A stretch of DNA of 37,965 nt. Source: an uncultured Clostridia bacterium. GTDB lineage: Bacteria > Bacillota > Clostridia > TANB77 > CAG-508. How positions within the stretch are numbered: position 1 is the first letter of the stretch; every line of letters starts with the position of its first letter. The DNA lies in NCBI GenBank assembly GCA_944386385.1, contig CALXAV010000017.1:1-37965 (forward strand), written 5' to 3'. Position numbers and translations under genes: made by a program. Shown here piece after piece: positions 1 through 7,484 of the stretch. The notes under the pieces are model-generated. The model made no database searches, had not been told where the DNA came from, and saw only the letters and a list, made by a program, of their open reading frames with translations.

Positions 1-52
1 CTTAGGAACCAGTGCCTATGGCGTGGGGGTTCAAGTCCCTTCATCCGCACCA
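1..52 (+). tRNA. 3' part of host tRNA-Leu(UAG), 5' half outside window
   Basis: The first base is position 32 of the anticodon loop (loop CTTAGGA, anticodon TAG), followed by the 3' anticodon strand ACCAG, a short variable arm, the T arm with GTTCAAGTCCC and an acceptor end ATCCGCACCA. The long variable region and the sequence fit tRNA-Leu. The 5' half must lie to the left of the window, so the functional host gene is at this end. CCA is encoded. Confidence 0.85.
1..52 (+). other. attL: attL core, direct repeat with attR
   Basis: All 52 bases recur without mismatch at 37914-37965. Integration in the 3' half of a tRNA gene by a tyrosine integrase is the usual arrangement, and the integrase gene lies 56 bases inside this end. 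The insertion leaves the tRNA intact because the phage brings its own copy of the 3' half. The true exchange point within the 52 bases cannot be read from one integrated copy. Confidence 0.93.
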
Positions 53-62
53 GAGTAAGAAG

Positions 63-88
63 AAAGAGAGATTTAAATCTCTCTTTTT
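63..88 (+). terminator. palindromic terminator behind tRNA-Leu
   Basis: Positions 63-86 are a perfect 24-bp palindrome centred on TTTAAA and built from AGAGAG/CTCTCT arms; a run of five T follows at 84-88. It would end transcription of the tRNA. On the other strand T-rich sequence also follows the stem, so it may serve the integrase transcript as well. It lies inside the phage DNA, so integration supplies the tRNA with this terminator. Confidence 0.7.
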
Positions 89-95
89 AAATGAA

Positions 96-116
96 TTTAA
101 TGCAATTTTAATGCAA
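96..116 (+). repeat. left integrase arm-type repeats (2 x TTTAATGCAA)
   Basis: TTTAATGCAA occurs at 96-105 and 107-116 in tandem, 11 bp apart. The same ten bases occur twice near the other end (37755-37764 and 37767-37776) in the same orientation. Paired short direct repeats in both arms next to the core are what the N-terminal arm-binding domain of Tn916/lambda-type integrases recognises. The second left copy overlaps the last codons of the integrase gene. Confidence 0.7.
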
Positions 117-1223
117 CCCAATATTATTTTTTTCTAAATATTCAGTTAATTTATAATCTTCTTGTCCTTCAAATTTATCAAATACACTAGCATAAGTATC
201 TAATGTTGTTTGTATATTTTTATGTCCTAACTTTTTTTGTAATACTTTTATATTCATACCAGCTTCAATACATCGAGTAGCGTAAGTATGTCTTAACATA
301 TGTGGATGTATATGATTAGTAATGCAATTAGTTGCATTACATTTTTCTAAAAACCTTGCTATAGTTCTGGGAAGGATATCAGGAAATAAAAAAGTATTTG
401 TTTTAGGTATTTGGTTTAATATCTCTTGAATAACTGGAGTGATAACGATATTCCTTAAAGAATTAGAAGTTTTAGTTGTTTTTCCTATTACATAAATACC
501 ATCTTCATTTCTAGTTAGAGATTGTTCTATTTCTATGTGGTTTGATTTTACATTTGTCCATTTAAGTGCTAAAACCTCTCCTATTCTCATTCCAGTAAAC
601 AGCATTAGTAATACTACATATTTATATATACTGTTTTCACTTGACAATGCATTTATAAGCTTTTTTTCTTCTTCAACAGTTAATGCCTCAACATTTCCAT
701 TTTCTTTGCTTGATTTTGGCTTTTTAGCTTCTTCAAACAGCATAGGATTTTTGATTATATAATCTCTTTCCATAGCCCTTCTAAAAGTTTGCCCCAACAA
801 TTGATATATTTTTTTTAAAGTTGATTCTGCATAGTTAGTATTGTCATTTAAAAAATTTTTTATTGTTGTTGCATTTACTTTTTGAATAGGAGTATTTCCC
901 AAATCAGAGGAAGTTATTATTTGTAATGTATATTTTGCTCTGTTGTAAGTACTAGAGGAAATTTGATTAGAGTTCTTTTTATCTTCCACGATTTCATTTG
1001 CGAGTTCTCCAACTGTTATATTTGTTTTTTCGACAAGCTTTCCTTCTTGAACATCTGCTAAAGCTTTAGTCATTTTTTCTTTTACTTCTTTTCTAGTTTT
1101 GCCATATACAGATTTACGATTTAATTTGCCATCTGCTTTTCTTCCTGCTGTAAATTGCCCGACCCATCTATTTAATTTTTCAGAAAAGAATATTGTTCCT
1201 TCTCCATTACCACGTTTAGCCAT
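108..1223 (-). CDS. int: tyrosine recombinase integrase
   Basis: Site-specific recombinase that integrates the phage at tRNA-Leu and, with an excision factor, removes it. About the first 60 residues form an AP2-like arm-binding domain ([16 protein letters not shown]). A SAM-like core-binding domain covers about 75-165, and the catalytic domain follows. The catalytic set is visible: Arg213 (TGMRIGE), His308 and Arg311 ([12 protein letters not shown]), His334 (LGHKN) and nucleophile Tyr344 (DTYASV). The start at 1223 was chosen because AGGAGT stands 8 bases before it; an in-frame ATG at 1241 overlaps that ribosome site and would add six residues. The length (371 aa) is normal for this family. 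Its 3' end overlaps an arm repeat, and it lies next to attL. Confidence 0.96.
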   Translation of the reverse strand: MAKRGNGEGTIFFSEKLNRWVGQFTAGRKADGKLNRKSVYGKTRKEVKEKMTKALADVQEGKLVEKTNITVGELANEIVEDKKNSNQISSSTYNRAKYTLQIITSSDLGNTPIQKVNATTIKNFLNDNTNYAESTLKKIYQLLGQTFRRAMERDYIIKNPMLFEEAKKPKSSKENGNVEALTVEEEKKLINALSSENSIYKYVVLLMLFTGMRIGEVLALKWTNVKSNHIEIEQSLTRNEDGIYVIGKTTKTSNSLRNIVITPVIQEILNQIPKTNTFLFPDILPRTIARFLEKCNATNCITNHIHPHMLRHTYATRCIEAGMNIKVLQKKLGHKNIQTTLDTYASVFDKFEGQEDYKLTEYLEKNNIGLH

Positions 1224-1250
1224 AATAAAAACTCCTTTCAAAAATCTGTT

Positions 1251-1302
1251 CTCTTGAAAAGAGTTTAAAATAAATGTATAATTAATAAAACTCTTTCAAG
1301 AG
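1251..1302. repeat. inverted repeat upstream of int
   Basis: CTCTTGAAAAGAGTTT at 1251-1266 is complementary to 1288-1302 except for one bulged A, giving a 15-bp stem around a 21-base AT-rich loop. It occupies the 5' leader or promoter region of the minus-strand integrase gene. It could be a protein-binding site for control of int, or an RNA hairpin in the leader. No T-run follows on either strand, so it does not look like a terminator. Confidence 0.5.
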
Positions 1303-1309
1303 TGTTCTT

Positions 1310-1356
1310 AATAGATAATGTATAAAGTTTGGCGACCGAGTACATTATCTATTTTT
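1310..1356 (+). terminator. 13-bp hairpin with T-run between repressor and int
   Basis: AATAGATAATGTA at 1310-1322 pairs perfectly with 1341-1353 around an 18-base loop containing GGCGACCGAG. On the plus strand the stem runs into TTTTT (1352-1356), as in an intrinsic terminator. Both flanking genes read on the minus strand, so it would block plus-strand transcripts entering from int toward the repressor, or act as a 3' hairpin on the repressor mRNA. On the minus strand no U-run follows. Confidence 0.5.
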
Positions 1357-2023
1357 ATATTTTACCTTGATAAGATATAACTTTGCCAATAATTTTAATA
1401 TCAATTTTTTTAGGATTGTAGATTTGTACTGCATTGGCTGGGTTTGTAGACATAGGTTCTAATATAACTAATCCATTTTCGGCTTTATATTTTTTTACTG
1501 TTGCATCATTTCCATCTACGAGAATAGCACCTATTTCATCATTTTCTAATGTGTCTTGCCTTTGAATAAGTACAATATCACCCTCATTAAATTTCAAATT
1601 CATACTATCTCCTTGTACTCTTAAATAAAAGTAAGTATATCCTTCTTTAATTTGAGAAGAAGGGGCAAACTCATAGCCTTCTATATTTTCTGTTGCTAAT
1701 ATAGGTAAGCCTGCACTTATTTTGCCAACAACAGGAACTCTTTTAGGAATATCTGTAATAGGAAAAGCATTACTTTCAATATTATCGTTTCTTTCCATTG
1801 GTACATCATATCCCATAAGCCAAGTAGCATCTACATTAAAATATTCAGCTAAATATTTTATTGTAGTTATTTTAGGACACATTTCTCCATTCATGTATCT
1901 ATATATAGTGGACTTACTTTTTATTCCCAATGCTTTTGCTAGCATATTTATATCTGTATCATTTTCCTTTATTAATTTAAAAAGCCTTTCTGAAAATTTA
2001 TTTAAAATAATTTGGTCATTCAT
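1355..2023 (-). CDS. phage repressor, HTH-XRE plus S24 peptidase (LexA/CI type)
   Basis: Maintains lysogeny by binding the three operators at 2058-2400. Residues about 8-62 are an XRE helix-turn-helix (INMLAKALGIKSKSTIYRYM). The C-terminal half is a LexA/CI-type self-cleavage domain: the Ala-Gly cleavage pair in KISAGLP, catalytic Ser in VQGDSM and Lys in ATVKKY. It should therefore be inactivated by RecA-stimulated self-cleavage during the SOS response. The start at 2023 was chosen for GAGGTG 7 bases upstream; an in-frame start at 2071 would fall inside the operator and promoter. The length is 222 aa. It is transcribed divergently from the Cro-like gene by a promoter whose -35 lies in the operator, so it is probably autoregulated. 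Confidence 0.95.
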   Translation of the reverse strand: MNDQIILNKFSERLFKLIKENDTDINMLAKALGIKSKSTIYRYMNGEMCPKITTIKYLAEYFNVDATWLMGYDVPMERNDNIESNAFPITDIPKRVPVVGKISAGLPILATENIEGYEFAPSSQIKEGYTYFYLRVQGDSMNLKFNEGDIVLIQRQDTLENDEIGAILVDGNDATVKKYKAENGLVILEPMSTNPANAVQIYNPKKIDIKIIGKVISYQGKI

Positions 2024-2042
2024 TATCAAACACCTCACATAC

Positions 2043-2071
2043 ATTATACAATAAAGCTTTTCGTTTTGCAA
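2043..2071 (-). promoter_or_regulatory. repressor promoter
   Basis: Read on the minus strand, TTGCAA (2071-2066), a 17-base spacer and TATAAT (2048-2043) form a good sigma-A promoter. Transcription would start near 2036, giving a very short leader. The operator at 2058-2074 covers the -35. Confidence 0.75.
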
Positions 2072-2074
2072 CTA
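2058..2074 (-). promoter_or_regulatory. operator OL over the repressor -35
   Basis: On the minus strand it reads TAGTTGCAAAACGAAAA, 15 of 17 bases identical to the operator at 2134-2150. It overlaps the -35 of the repressor promoter, so binding should shut that promoter off. Confidence 0.7.
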
Positions 2075-2103
2075 AAAATTTTATTTTTTTTTGCAAAAAG
2101 CTA

Positions 2104-2132
2104 TTGACAAAACAAAAATGATGGTATATATT
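2104..2132 (+). promoter_or_regulatory. early lytic promoter PR
   Basis: A perfect -35 TTGACA (2104-2109), 17-base spacer and -10 TATATT (2127-2132). The start point would be near 2139, inside the operator at 2134-2150. It drives the Cro-like gene and the early operon. Confidence 0.85.
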
Positions 2133-2133
2133 A

Positions 2134-2150
2134 TAGTTGCGAAACGCAAA
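2134..2150 (+). promoter_or_regulatory. operator OR at the early promoter
   Basis: TAGTTGCGAAACGCAAA contains the palindrome TTGCG-AAA-CGCAA (2137-2149). It begins right behind the -10, so repressor bound here would block the early promoter. Confidence 0.8.
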
Positions 2151-2168
2151 AGAAAGGGGGGTAAAAAA

Positions 2169-2378
2169 ATGAACAAATATAGAGAACTGGTTGAATTAAA
2201 GGGTTTGCTAAGAGAGAAAAAAATAAACTATGTAACATTAGCTAGATACTTAAAATTATCTCTAAGTGCACTATCTAATAAGATTAATGGAAAATCAGTT
2301 TTTAATCTTATTGAAGTTATAAACATATCTAAATTGGTTGGAATAGAAAGAAAAGATATACCATTATATTTTTTTTAA
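2169..2378 (+). CDS. Cro-like HTH regulator
   Basis: A 69-residue protein that is almost all one XRE-type helix-turn-helix: the recognition part is VTLARYLKLSLSALSNKING, about residues 20-40. It has no cleavage domain and is the first gene behind the early promoter, the position of Cro in this lysis-lysogeny arrangement. It probably binds the same operators as the repressor and favours lytic growth. The start was set at 2169 because a G-rich ribosome site (GGGGGGT) precedes it by about 6 bases; the reading frame stays open upstream to 2091, but that would begin before the promoter. Confidence 0.8.
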   Translation: MNKYRELVELKGLLREKKINYVTLARYLKLSLSALSNKINGKSVFNLIEVINISKLVGIERKDIPLYFF

Positions 2379-2383
2379 TCAAT

Positions 2384-2400
2384 TAGTTGCGAAACGCAAC
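2384..2400 (+). promoter_or_regulatory. operator OD downstream of the cro-like gene
   Basis: TAGTTGCGAAACGCAAC is 16 of 17 identical to the operator at 2134-2150; its inner 15 bases are a perfect palindrome. It lies just before the ribosome site of the next gene, 250 bp from the early-promoter operator. A distant third operator of this kind occurs in TP901-1-type switches, where it helps cooperative binding by looping or acts as a roadblock. Confidence 0.75.
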
Positions 2401-2415
2401 GGAGGAGGTGGTTAG

Positions 2416-2667
2416 ATGCAAATAAAGAAATCTACAATTACTTTTAAAGAACTCCCAGAAACTATTAGCCCAATTGATTATGCAAATTGGAGAGGCATAG
2501 GAGAAAACAAAGCGAGAGAAATATTTAACAGAAGAGATTTTCCAAGATTAAAAGGAACTGGAGTAAAACAACTAGCAGATAAAAGAGCAGTTTACTTATA
2601 CGATTTAGGACTTAAAGAAGAGGATAAGCAAGTAATACTTAAAGAAATAGCAAAAGAAATTATTTAA
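2416..2667 (+). CDS. small winged-helix DNA-binding protein, possible excisionase
   Basis: An 83-residue protein with a MerR/excisionase-like helix-turn-helix: WRGIGENKAREIFNR followed by DFPRLKGTG, about residues 26-50. The pattern GIGENKAREIF resembles the DNA-binding helix of Tn916-type excisionases and of small phage regulators. A strong site GGAGGAGGTG precedes the ATG. It lies directly behind an operator for the repressor, so it should be shut off in the lysogen, as expected for an excision factor. A role as an early regulator is equally possible; the sequence does not decide. Confidence 0.6.
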   Translation: MQIKKSTITFKELPETISPIDYANWRGIGENKAREIFNRRDFPRLKGTGVKQLADKRAVYLYDLGLKEEDKQVILKEIAKEII

Positions 2668-2684
2668 AGGAGGTGATGATAGAT

Positions 2685-2765
2685 ATGTTTAGTGTATGTT
2701 TAGCAATATTTTGTGGATTAGCCATAGCATTAGGCTTAGAAAAAGACAAAGAAAATAGGAGGTAG
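2685..2765 (+). CDS. 26-aa small membrane peptide
   Basis: A short frame with a near-perfect ribosome site AGGAGGT 10 bases upstream. It encodes a hydrophobic stretch (SVCLAIFCGLAIALG) followed by a charged tail (LEKDKENRR), the form of a single-span membrane peptide. Its last codons form the ribosome site of the next gene (AGGAGG), so the two are translationally coupled. An in-frame ATG at 2676 is too close to the ribosome site. Function unknown. Confidence 0.5.
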   Translation: MFSVCLAIFCGLAIALGLEKDKENRR

Positions 2766-2770
2766 AAAAG

Positions 2771-3028
2771 ATGATTTTTGCAACTAAAAGACAGTATATC
2801 AAGCAGTTAGAAACTAATATAAAACTTACTAAAAAGAATTGCAAAGAAATTCAAAAACAATTATTAGATGATTTCATTATGACAATCAATGAAGTACAAG
2901 ACATACAAAGTTTAAATTTATCAGAAGAAGAAAAAGACAATATGAGAAATACAATTATAAATCACGCAAGGACAAAATATGTAACAAAATTAATAGAGCT
3001 ATCTAACAAAATGGAAGCCGTTAGATAA
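2771..3028 (+). CDS. hypothetical early protein, helical
   Basis: An 85-residue, lysine-rich, probably all-helical protein with a good ribosome site from the end of the preceding small frame. I recognise no family. It belongs to the early operon between regulators and the recombination genes. The reverse frame of 2962-3423 is only a shadow. Confidence 0.6.
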   Translation: MIFATKRQYIKQLETNIKLTKKNCKEIQKQLLDDFIMTINEVQDIQSLNLSEEEKDNMRNTIINHARTKYVTKLIELSNKMEAVR

Positions 3029-3051
3029 CTCAAAACGAAAAATTTTATAAA

Positions 3052-3094
3052 TGCTTTTCTATTAATTATATTAACATAAATTAGTAGAAAATGC
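3052..3094 (+). repeat. intergenic hairpin before the Gp157 gene
   Basis: TGCTTTTCTATTAATTA (3052-3068) is nearly complementary to 3078-3094 with one bulge and one G-U pair. It fills the 81-base gap before the Gp157 gene. No T-run follows; it may be an RNA processing or stability element, or an operator. Confidence 0.4.
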
Positions 3095-3109
3095 AAGAGA
3101 GGAGTAAAA

Positions 3110-3598
3110 ATGAGTAATTTATATGAATTAACAAACAATTGGAATACAGTAGCAAATATGTTGTATGACGAAGATGTAGATGAAAAAATGGTGTTAGATA
3201 CATTAGAAAGTATAGAAGGAGACATAGAAGATAAAGCAGATGGATATGCAAAGATTATCAAGGAATTAGAAGCAAAGGCAAAAGCAAGAAAAGAAGAAGC
3301 AAAAAGATTATCAGATAGTTCAAAAACATTTGAAAACAAAGTGAAATTTTTAAAGAAAAATTTATTTAACACGATGAAAGAAACAGGAAAAACAAAATTT
3401 ACAACGGATTTATTTAGCTTCAATATAGCAAAAAATGGAGGTCTTCAAAAAATAACAATTGATGGGGAAGTGCCAGAGGAATATACAAAAATAACTATTG
3501 AACCTGATATGGATAAAATTAGAGAAAGATTAAAAATTCTTGGAGATTTACCTTTTGCTCATTTAGAGCCAAGAGGAGAAAGCTTGAGGATAAGATAA
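3110..3598 (+). CDS. Gp157-like phage protein
   Basis: A 162-residue protein of the siphovirus Gp157 family (PF05565). The family signature is visible: an acidic N-terminal helix with LDTLESIEGDIEDKADGYAK, a Lys/Ala coiled coil (about 45-90), then KVKFLKKNLFNTMKETGK and the C-terminal FAHLEPRGESLRIR. Such genes are found next to Sak4-like ATPases and DUF669 SSB-like proteins, exactly as here, and are assumed to help single-strand annealing or replication; a link to phage resistance has been proposed for streptococcal members. RBS GAGAGGAG. It ends in a TAATG overlap with the next gene. Confidence 0.85.
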   Translation: MSNLYELTNNWNTVANMLYDEDVDEKMVLDTLESIEGDIEDKADGYAKIIKELEAKAKARKEEAKRLSDSSKTFENKVKFLKKNLFNTMKETGKTKFTTDLFSFNIAKNGGLQKITIDGEVPEEYTKITIEPDMDKIRERLKILGDLPFAHLEPRGESLRIR

Positions 3599-3834
3599 TG
3601 GAAAAAGAAATTTTATGGAATTTAGAATGTGCTGAAGTGAATTTGCAAGATGACATACAAGCATTAGCTTATATACAAGAAACTTGCGAAACAACAAAAA
3701 AAGAGGATTTCTTATTAAGTCAAACAGAAATAAGAAATCAGTTACAAACATTATTAAGATCAATGATTTATAATCACGAAAATATGAAAAAAGCTATAGA
3801 CGAATATTACAAAAAAATAAAAAAAAGGAGGTAA
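3598..3834 (+). CDS. hypothetical early protein
   Basis: A 78-residue, helical protein that starts in a TAATG overlap with the Gp157-like gene and ends in a lysine-rich tail. It lies between two recombination genes, so it may work with them, but I recognise no family. Confidence 0.55.
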   Translation: MEKEILWNLECAEVNLQDDIQALAYIQETCETTKKEDFLLSQTEIRNQLQTLLRSMIYNHENMKKAIDEYYKKIKKRR

Positions 3835-3840
3835 ACAATA

Positions 3841-4486
3841 GTGGGAATACCAGTATTAATAATTCGGAAAATCAGGAAGCGGAAAAAGTACAAGCTTAAG
3901 AAATTTTAGTGAAAATGAATTAGCTTTAGTAAATGTATTAAAAAAGCCGTTACCTTTTAAAAAGAAATTTGAAAGTACAATATGCACAGATGATTATACA
4001 ACAATATTAAAAGCAATATTCAATACTAAGAAGAAGGCAATAGTTATAGACGATGCAGGATATTTAATAACAAACCACTTTATGAGCAAGCATACATCAG
4101 CAGGAGGAGGAAATGGAGTATTTAACTTATATAACGAAATAGGAGACCATTTCTGGGGACTAATTGAATTTGTAAAAAATAAATTACCAGAAGATAAAAT
4201 AGTATATTTCATTATGCATGAAGAGAAGAACGATTTTGGAGAAGTAAAACCAAAAACAATAGGAAAATTATTAGATGAAAAAGTTTGCATAGAAGGAATG
4301 TTTACAATAGCACTTAGATGCATGACAGATAATAATAGACATTATTTTAAAACACAAAGTGATGGAAGTGATATATGCAAAACACCTTTGGAAATGTTTG
4401 CAGATAAAGAAATAGACAACGATTTAAAGCTAGTTGATACAACTATTAGAGATTATTATGAATTAGGAGGAAAAGAAAATGATTAA
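3841..4486 (+). pseudogene. Sak4-like P-loop ATPase, frameshifted in the P-loop
   Basis: Reading from GTG 3841 (AGGAGGT 8 bases upstream) gives GIPVLII, then the frame is lost at about 3864-3866 and meets a stop. One frame over, the sequence continues as GKSGSGKST (Walker A), DDYTTILKAIFNTKKK, AIVIDDAG (Walker B) and runs to 4486 without a break. The joined product of about 214 aa matches phage AAA_24/Sak4-type ATPases that cooperate with SSB-like proteins in single-strand annealing. A single surplus base in ATTCGGA explains the break (ATA ATC GGA AAA would be in frame). From ATG 4082 a 134-residue C-terminal piece could be made, without the P-loop. No in-frame start lies between the break and 4082. 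This may be a true mutation, a sequencing indel or +1 frameshifting at the rare codon CGG. Confidence 0.8.
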
Positions 4487-5072
4487 TTATGATGAAAAAG
4501 AATACGAAAATGCAGTAGCATTTACAGGAGAATATCCAAGATTACCAGCAGGAGGATATATTTGTAAAATAATAGGAGCAAAAGTAGAAAAAAGTAAAAA
4601 AGGAAATGATATGTTAGTTTTAGCATTAGATATTGCAGAAGGAGATTATAAAGAATTTTATAAAAAACAATTTGACGAAAGAGCAAAAACAGTATCACCA
4701 GATAAGCCAGCAAAATATCCTAATAATGCAGTATTAAGAGCAGTTTTACAAGGAGAAAACTGGATAAATAGATTTAAAGGAATAATAACAGCAATAGAAA
4801 ATTCTAACGAAGGATTTAGTTGGAAAAGTTGTAATAAAGATGAAAACAAACTAAAAGGACTTACAGTAGGTGCAATTTTTAGAGAAGAAGAATACGAGAA
4901 AATGGACGGAAGTGTAGGAACATCTGTAAAAGTTTATCAATTAAGAAGTGCAGACAAAATCAGAAATGGAGAATATACAACTCCAGAATTAAAGAAATTA
5001 CCACAAAAAGGAGAAGCTTTTGAGGATATTTTAAATAGTGTAAATAATGATACAGACGATCTACCTTTCTAA
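4479..5072 (+). CDS. DUF669 SSB-like protein
   Basis: A 197-residue protein of the DUF669 type. N-terminal LPAGGYICKIIGAKVEKSKKG and the middle LVLALDIAEGDYKEFYKKQF are typical. The C-terminal tip DDTDDLPF-like end (here NDTDDLPF) copies the acidic tail by which bacterial SSB proteins recruit partners. It probably coats single-stranded DNA during phage replication and recombination. It overlaps the preceding ATPase gene by 8 bases (RBS TAGGAGG) and is followed closely by the primase. Confidence 0.83.
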   Translation: MINYDEKEYENAVAFTGEYPRLPAGGYICKIIGAKVEKSKKGNDMLVLALDIAEGDYKEFYKKQFDERAKTVSPDKPAKYPNNAVLRAVLQGENWINRFKGIITAIENSNEGFSWKSCNKDENKLKGLTVGAIFREEEYEKMDGSVGTSVKVYQLRSADKIRNGEYTTPELKKLPQKGEAFEDILNSVNNDTDDLPF

Positions 5073-5083
5073 GGAGGTAAGAA

Positions 5084-5650
5084 ATGAACAAGATAAAAGA
5101 AGTTAAAGAAAGAGTAGATATCATAAAAGTTGCTCAATATTTGGGAATTAATTTAAATAAAGCAAATAAATGTAAATGTCTATGGCACGAAGAAAAAACA
5201 GCAAGTCTATCTTTTTCGCAATCAAAGCAAATATTTCATTGCTTTGGTTGTGGAGTAGGTGGAGATTGTATAACTCTAGTTTCAAAAGTTTTAAATATTA
5301 ATGCCTATGAAAGTGCAAAATTATTAAATGAAGTATTTAGCTTAGGAGTTGATTTTGGAAAAAGAGAAACGTCAAGATTAGAAGTAAATAGATATATACA
5401 GGAGCAAAAAGCCATAGAAAGATTTTATAAATGGCATAATGAAACATTGCAAATGTTATGTGATTATTTACATAGTTTAAATAAATTTGAAAAAATACAA
5501 CAACAGGAAACAATAGAGTATTACATTGATTTGCTAATATTTGGAACAGAAGAAGATTGGTTATGGTTTAAAAAAACAGAAGAAGGGTGGTGCAAAGAGA
5601 TTGAGCAAAAACTTGACACAAGAAATATTAGAGGAATGTCCACCTTATAA
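5084..5650 (+). CDS. CHC2 zinc-finger primase-type protein
   Basis: A 188-residue protein whose first 100 residues are a DnaG-type CHC2 zinc domain: Cys32, His35 (KCLWHEEKTASLSF) and Cys53, Cys56 (FHCFGCGVGGD). It has no TOPRIM domain, so it probably gives template recognition to the helicase-primase encoded by the overlapping next gene. RBS AAGGAGGT. The last 50 bases overlap the next gene in another frame. Confidence 0.88.
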   Translation: MNKIKEVKERVDIIKVAQYLGINLNKANKCKCLWHEEKTASLSFSQSKQIFHCFGCGVGGDCITLVSKVLNINAYESAKLLNEVFSLGVDFGKRETSRLEVNRYIQEQKAIERFYKWHNETLQMLCDYLHSLNKFEKIQQQETIEYYIDLLIFGTEEDWLWFKKTEEGWCKEIEQKLDTRNIRGMSTL

Positions 5651-7484
5651 GATAGAAGAATTAAATCAAAATACAATATTAAATGAAGAAAACTTTAGAT
5701 ATATTTTAGAAATAAAAAACTCAATAAAAAAAGAAACAGAATTAGCAAAATTACAAATAAAAGCAAAAGAATTAAAAGTTCAAAGACAATTTAATAAATT
5801 ATTTAAAACGTATCAACAAGATTATATACAGAATTTAAAAAGCAAGGGTGGAAATAAAACAACTTTTACAGATTGCCCATATCAACAGTTAAATTGTGGC
5901 CAATGGATAGCAGATGATACAGGAGTATATAAAATAGAGTATTCATCTCAAACATTTCAAGCTTCTAAAATAAAAGCTTGCAGCCACCCAATAATTCCAG
6001 TAGAAAGATTAATAAACATTGATACTAATATAGAGAAGATTAAATTAGCCTTCTATAAGGATAAAAAATGGCAATATGTAATTGTAGAAAAAAACACAAT
6101 AGCAAGCAAAAGTAAGATAATGCAATTAGCTAATTTTGGAATAGAAGTAAACGAAAATAATGCAAAAGATTTGATAACATTTTTAGCAGATATTATGGAA
6201 TTAAATAATATAGAGCCCAAAACTTCTGTAAGTCATTTAGGTTGGATAGATAGTGAATTTGTACCATATTCCGATAAATATTATCTAGATGTAGATAAAG
6301 AATTTAAGCAAAAATTAGATAGTATTTCAGAAGCAGGGAATTATGAGGAATGGAAAGACTATATAAGAAATTTAAGAAAAGATAATTTAACTTTAAGATT
6401 TATGATAGCAAGTTCTTTTGCAAGTGTATTAATAAGAATCTTCAAATTAAATACTTTTATAGTTCATCTTTGGGGGAAAAGTGGAAATGGAAAGACAGTT
6501 GCAGAGATGATATGTGCTAGCATCTGGGGAAAACCAGATAGTGGTATGATAAGCAACTTATCTAATACAGCAATAGCCAATGAAAGACTTTGTAACTTTT
6601 ATAGAAATATGCCAATCCTATTAGATGAATTACAAATAGCAAAAGCTAAATATAAAAGTTTTGATGAGCTAATATATGTACTAACAGAAGGAAAAGGCAA
6701 GGAAAGAGGAACAGTTGATAATGGAATAAGAGAACAAACATCTTGGCAGACAATAATAACATTAAATGGAGAAGAACCAATTACTTCTGATACATCTAAG
6801 GAAGGCGTAAAAAATAGAGTAATAGAAATAAATGAAGATAATTATATAGTTGAAGATGGAAATGCAGTAGTAAATTTTATACAAGAAAATTATGGCTTTG
6901 CAGGAAAAGAGTTTATAAAACTAATAGAAGATAGAGAAGAATTAAAGAAAATACAACAACATTTTGTAAAAAAGTTAAATGAAATAACAGAATATAAAAA
7001 ACAAGTAAATGCTTTTTCTGTAATATTAACAGCAGACTATATAGTATCTAAAAAAATTTTTAATGATGAGCCAATTAGTATGGAAGAAGTAAAAAAATAC
7101 ATAAGAGAAGATACAGATGAAACTGAAAGATATTACAACTATCTACTAGACCAATTAAATATAAACAAAAACAAGTTTTATAAAAGAGCAGATAATTCAA
7201 ATGAATGGATTACACCTAACGGAGAAATATGGGGAAAAATAGAGCAGACAAGTGAATTTAGTCATAATAGAAGCACAATTTGTTATTACGTTTATCCAGA
7301 AATAACAAGAAAAATATTTAGTGAGGCATCAGAAAATTGGAATAGTATAAAGAAAAAATTAGCAGATAAAGGTTATATAGAAACTTCTAAAGAAGAACAA
7401 AAAGATACTAAAAAAATAAGATATACAGTAAAAGAAATAATGCCAGAAGGCAGAAGAAATATGATACAAGTAAATTTTAAATGA
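5601..7484 (+). CDS. DUF927 replicative helicase
   Basis: A large helicase-primase-type ATPase acting at the phage replication fork. A DUF927 core is seen: HLGWIDSEFVPYSD, Walker A GKSGNGKT (about residues 291-298), Walker B PILLDEL (about 340) and TIITLNGEEPI (sensor region). The C-terminal part has a winged-helix look (ADKGYIETSKEE). I place the start at TTG 5601, preceded by GGGTGG, which gives 627 aa (SKNLTQEILEECPPYKIEEL at the N-terminus); an in-frame ATG at 5541 gives 647 aa but lies deep in the primase gene. The gene ends just before the probable origin. Confidence 0.85.
   Translation: MSKNLTQEILEECPPYKIEELNQNTILNEENFRYILEIKNSIKKETELAKLQIKAKELKVQRQFNKLFKTYQQDYIQNLKSKGGNKTTFTDCPYQQLNCGQWIADDTGVYKIEYSSQTFQASKIKACSHPIIPVERLINIDTNIEKIKLAFYKDKKWQYVIVEKNTIASKSKIMQLANFGIEVNENNAKDLITFLADIMELNNIEPKTSVSHLGWIDSEFVPYSDKYYLDVDKEFKQKLDSISEAGNYEEWKDYIRNLRKDNLTLRFMIASSFASVLIRIFKLNTFIVHLWGKSGNGKTVAEMICASIWGKPDSGMISNLSNTAIANERLCNFYRNMPILLDELQIAKAKYKSFDELIYVLTEGKGKERGTVDNGIREQTSWQTIITLNGEEPITSDTSKEGVKNRVIEINEDNYIVEDGNAVVNFIQENYGFAGKEFIKLIEDREELKKIQQHFVKKLNEITEYKKQVNAFSVILTADYIVSKKIFNDEPISMEEVKKYIREDTDETERYYNYLLDQLNINKNKFYKRADNSNEWITPNGEIWGKIEQTSEFSHNRSTICYYVYPEITRKIFSEASENWNSIKKKLADKGYIETSKEEQKDTKKIRYTVKEIMPEGRRNMIQVNFK

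Noticed and set aside
535-762. Plus-strand frame opposite int
   Set aside because: It is the reverse of a catalytically complete integrase gene and has no ribosome site; a shadow.
2962-3423. Minus-strand frame of 153 codons with hydrophobic composition
   Set aside because: It is antisense to the well-supported Gp157 gene; AT-rich antisense frames appear hydrophobic by codon reversal.
3680-3700. Another repressor operator (TTGCGAAAC)
   Set aside because: It matches only half of the site and lies within a coding region; probably chance.
4082-4486. A free-standing 134-aa protein
   Set aside because: Walker A and B sequences lie upstream in the same frame; it is the C-terminal part of the frameshifted ATPase.
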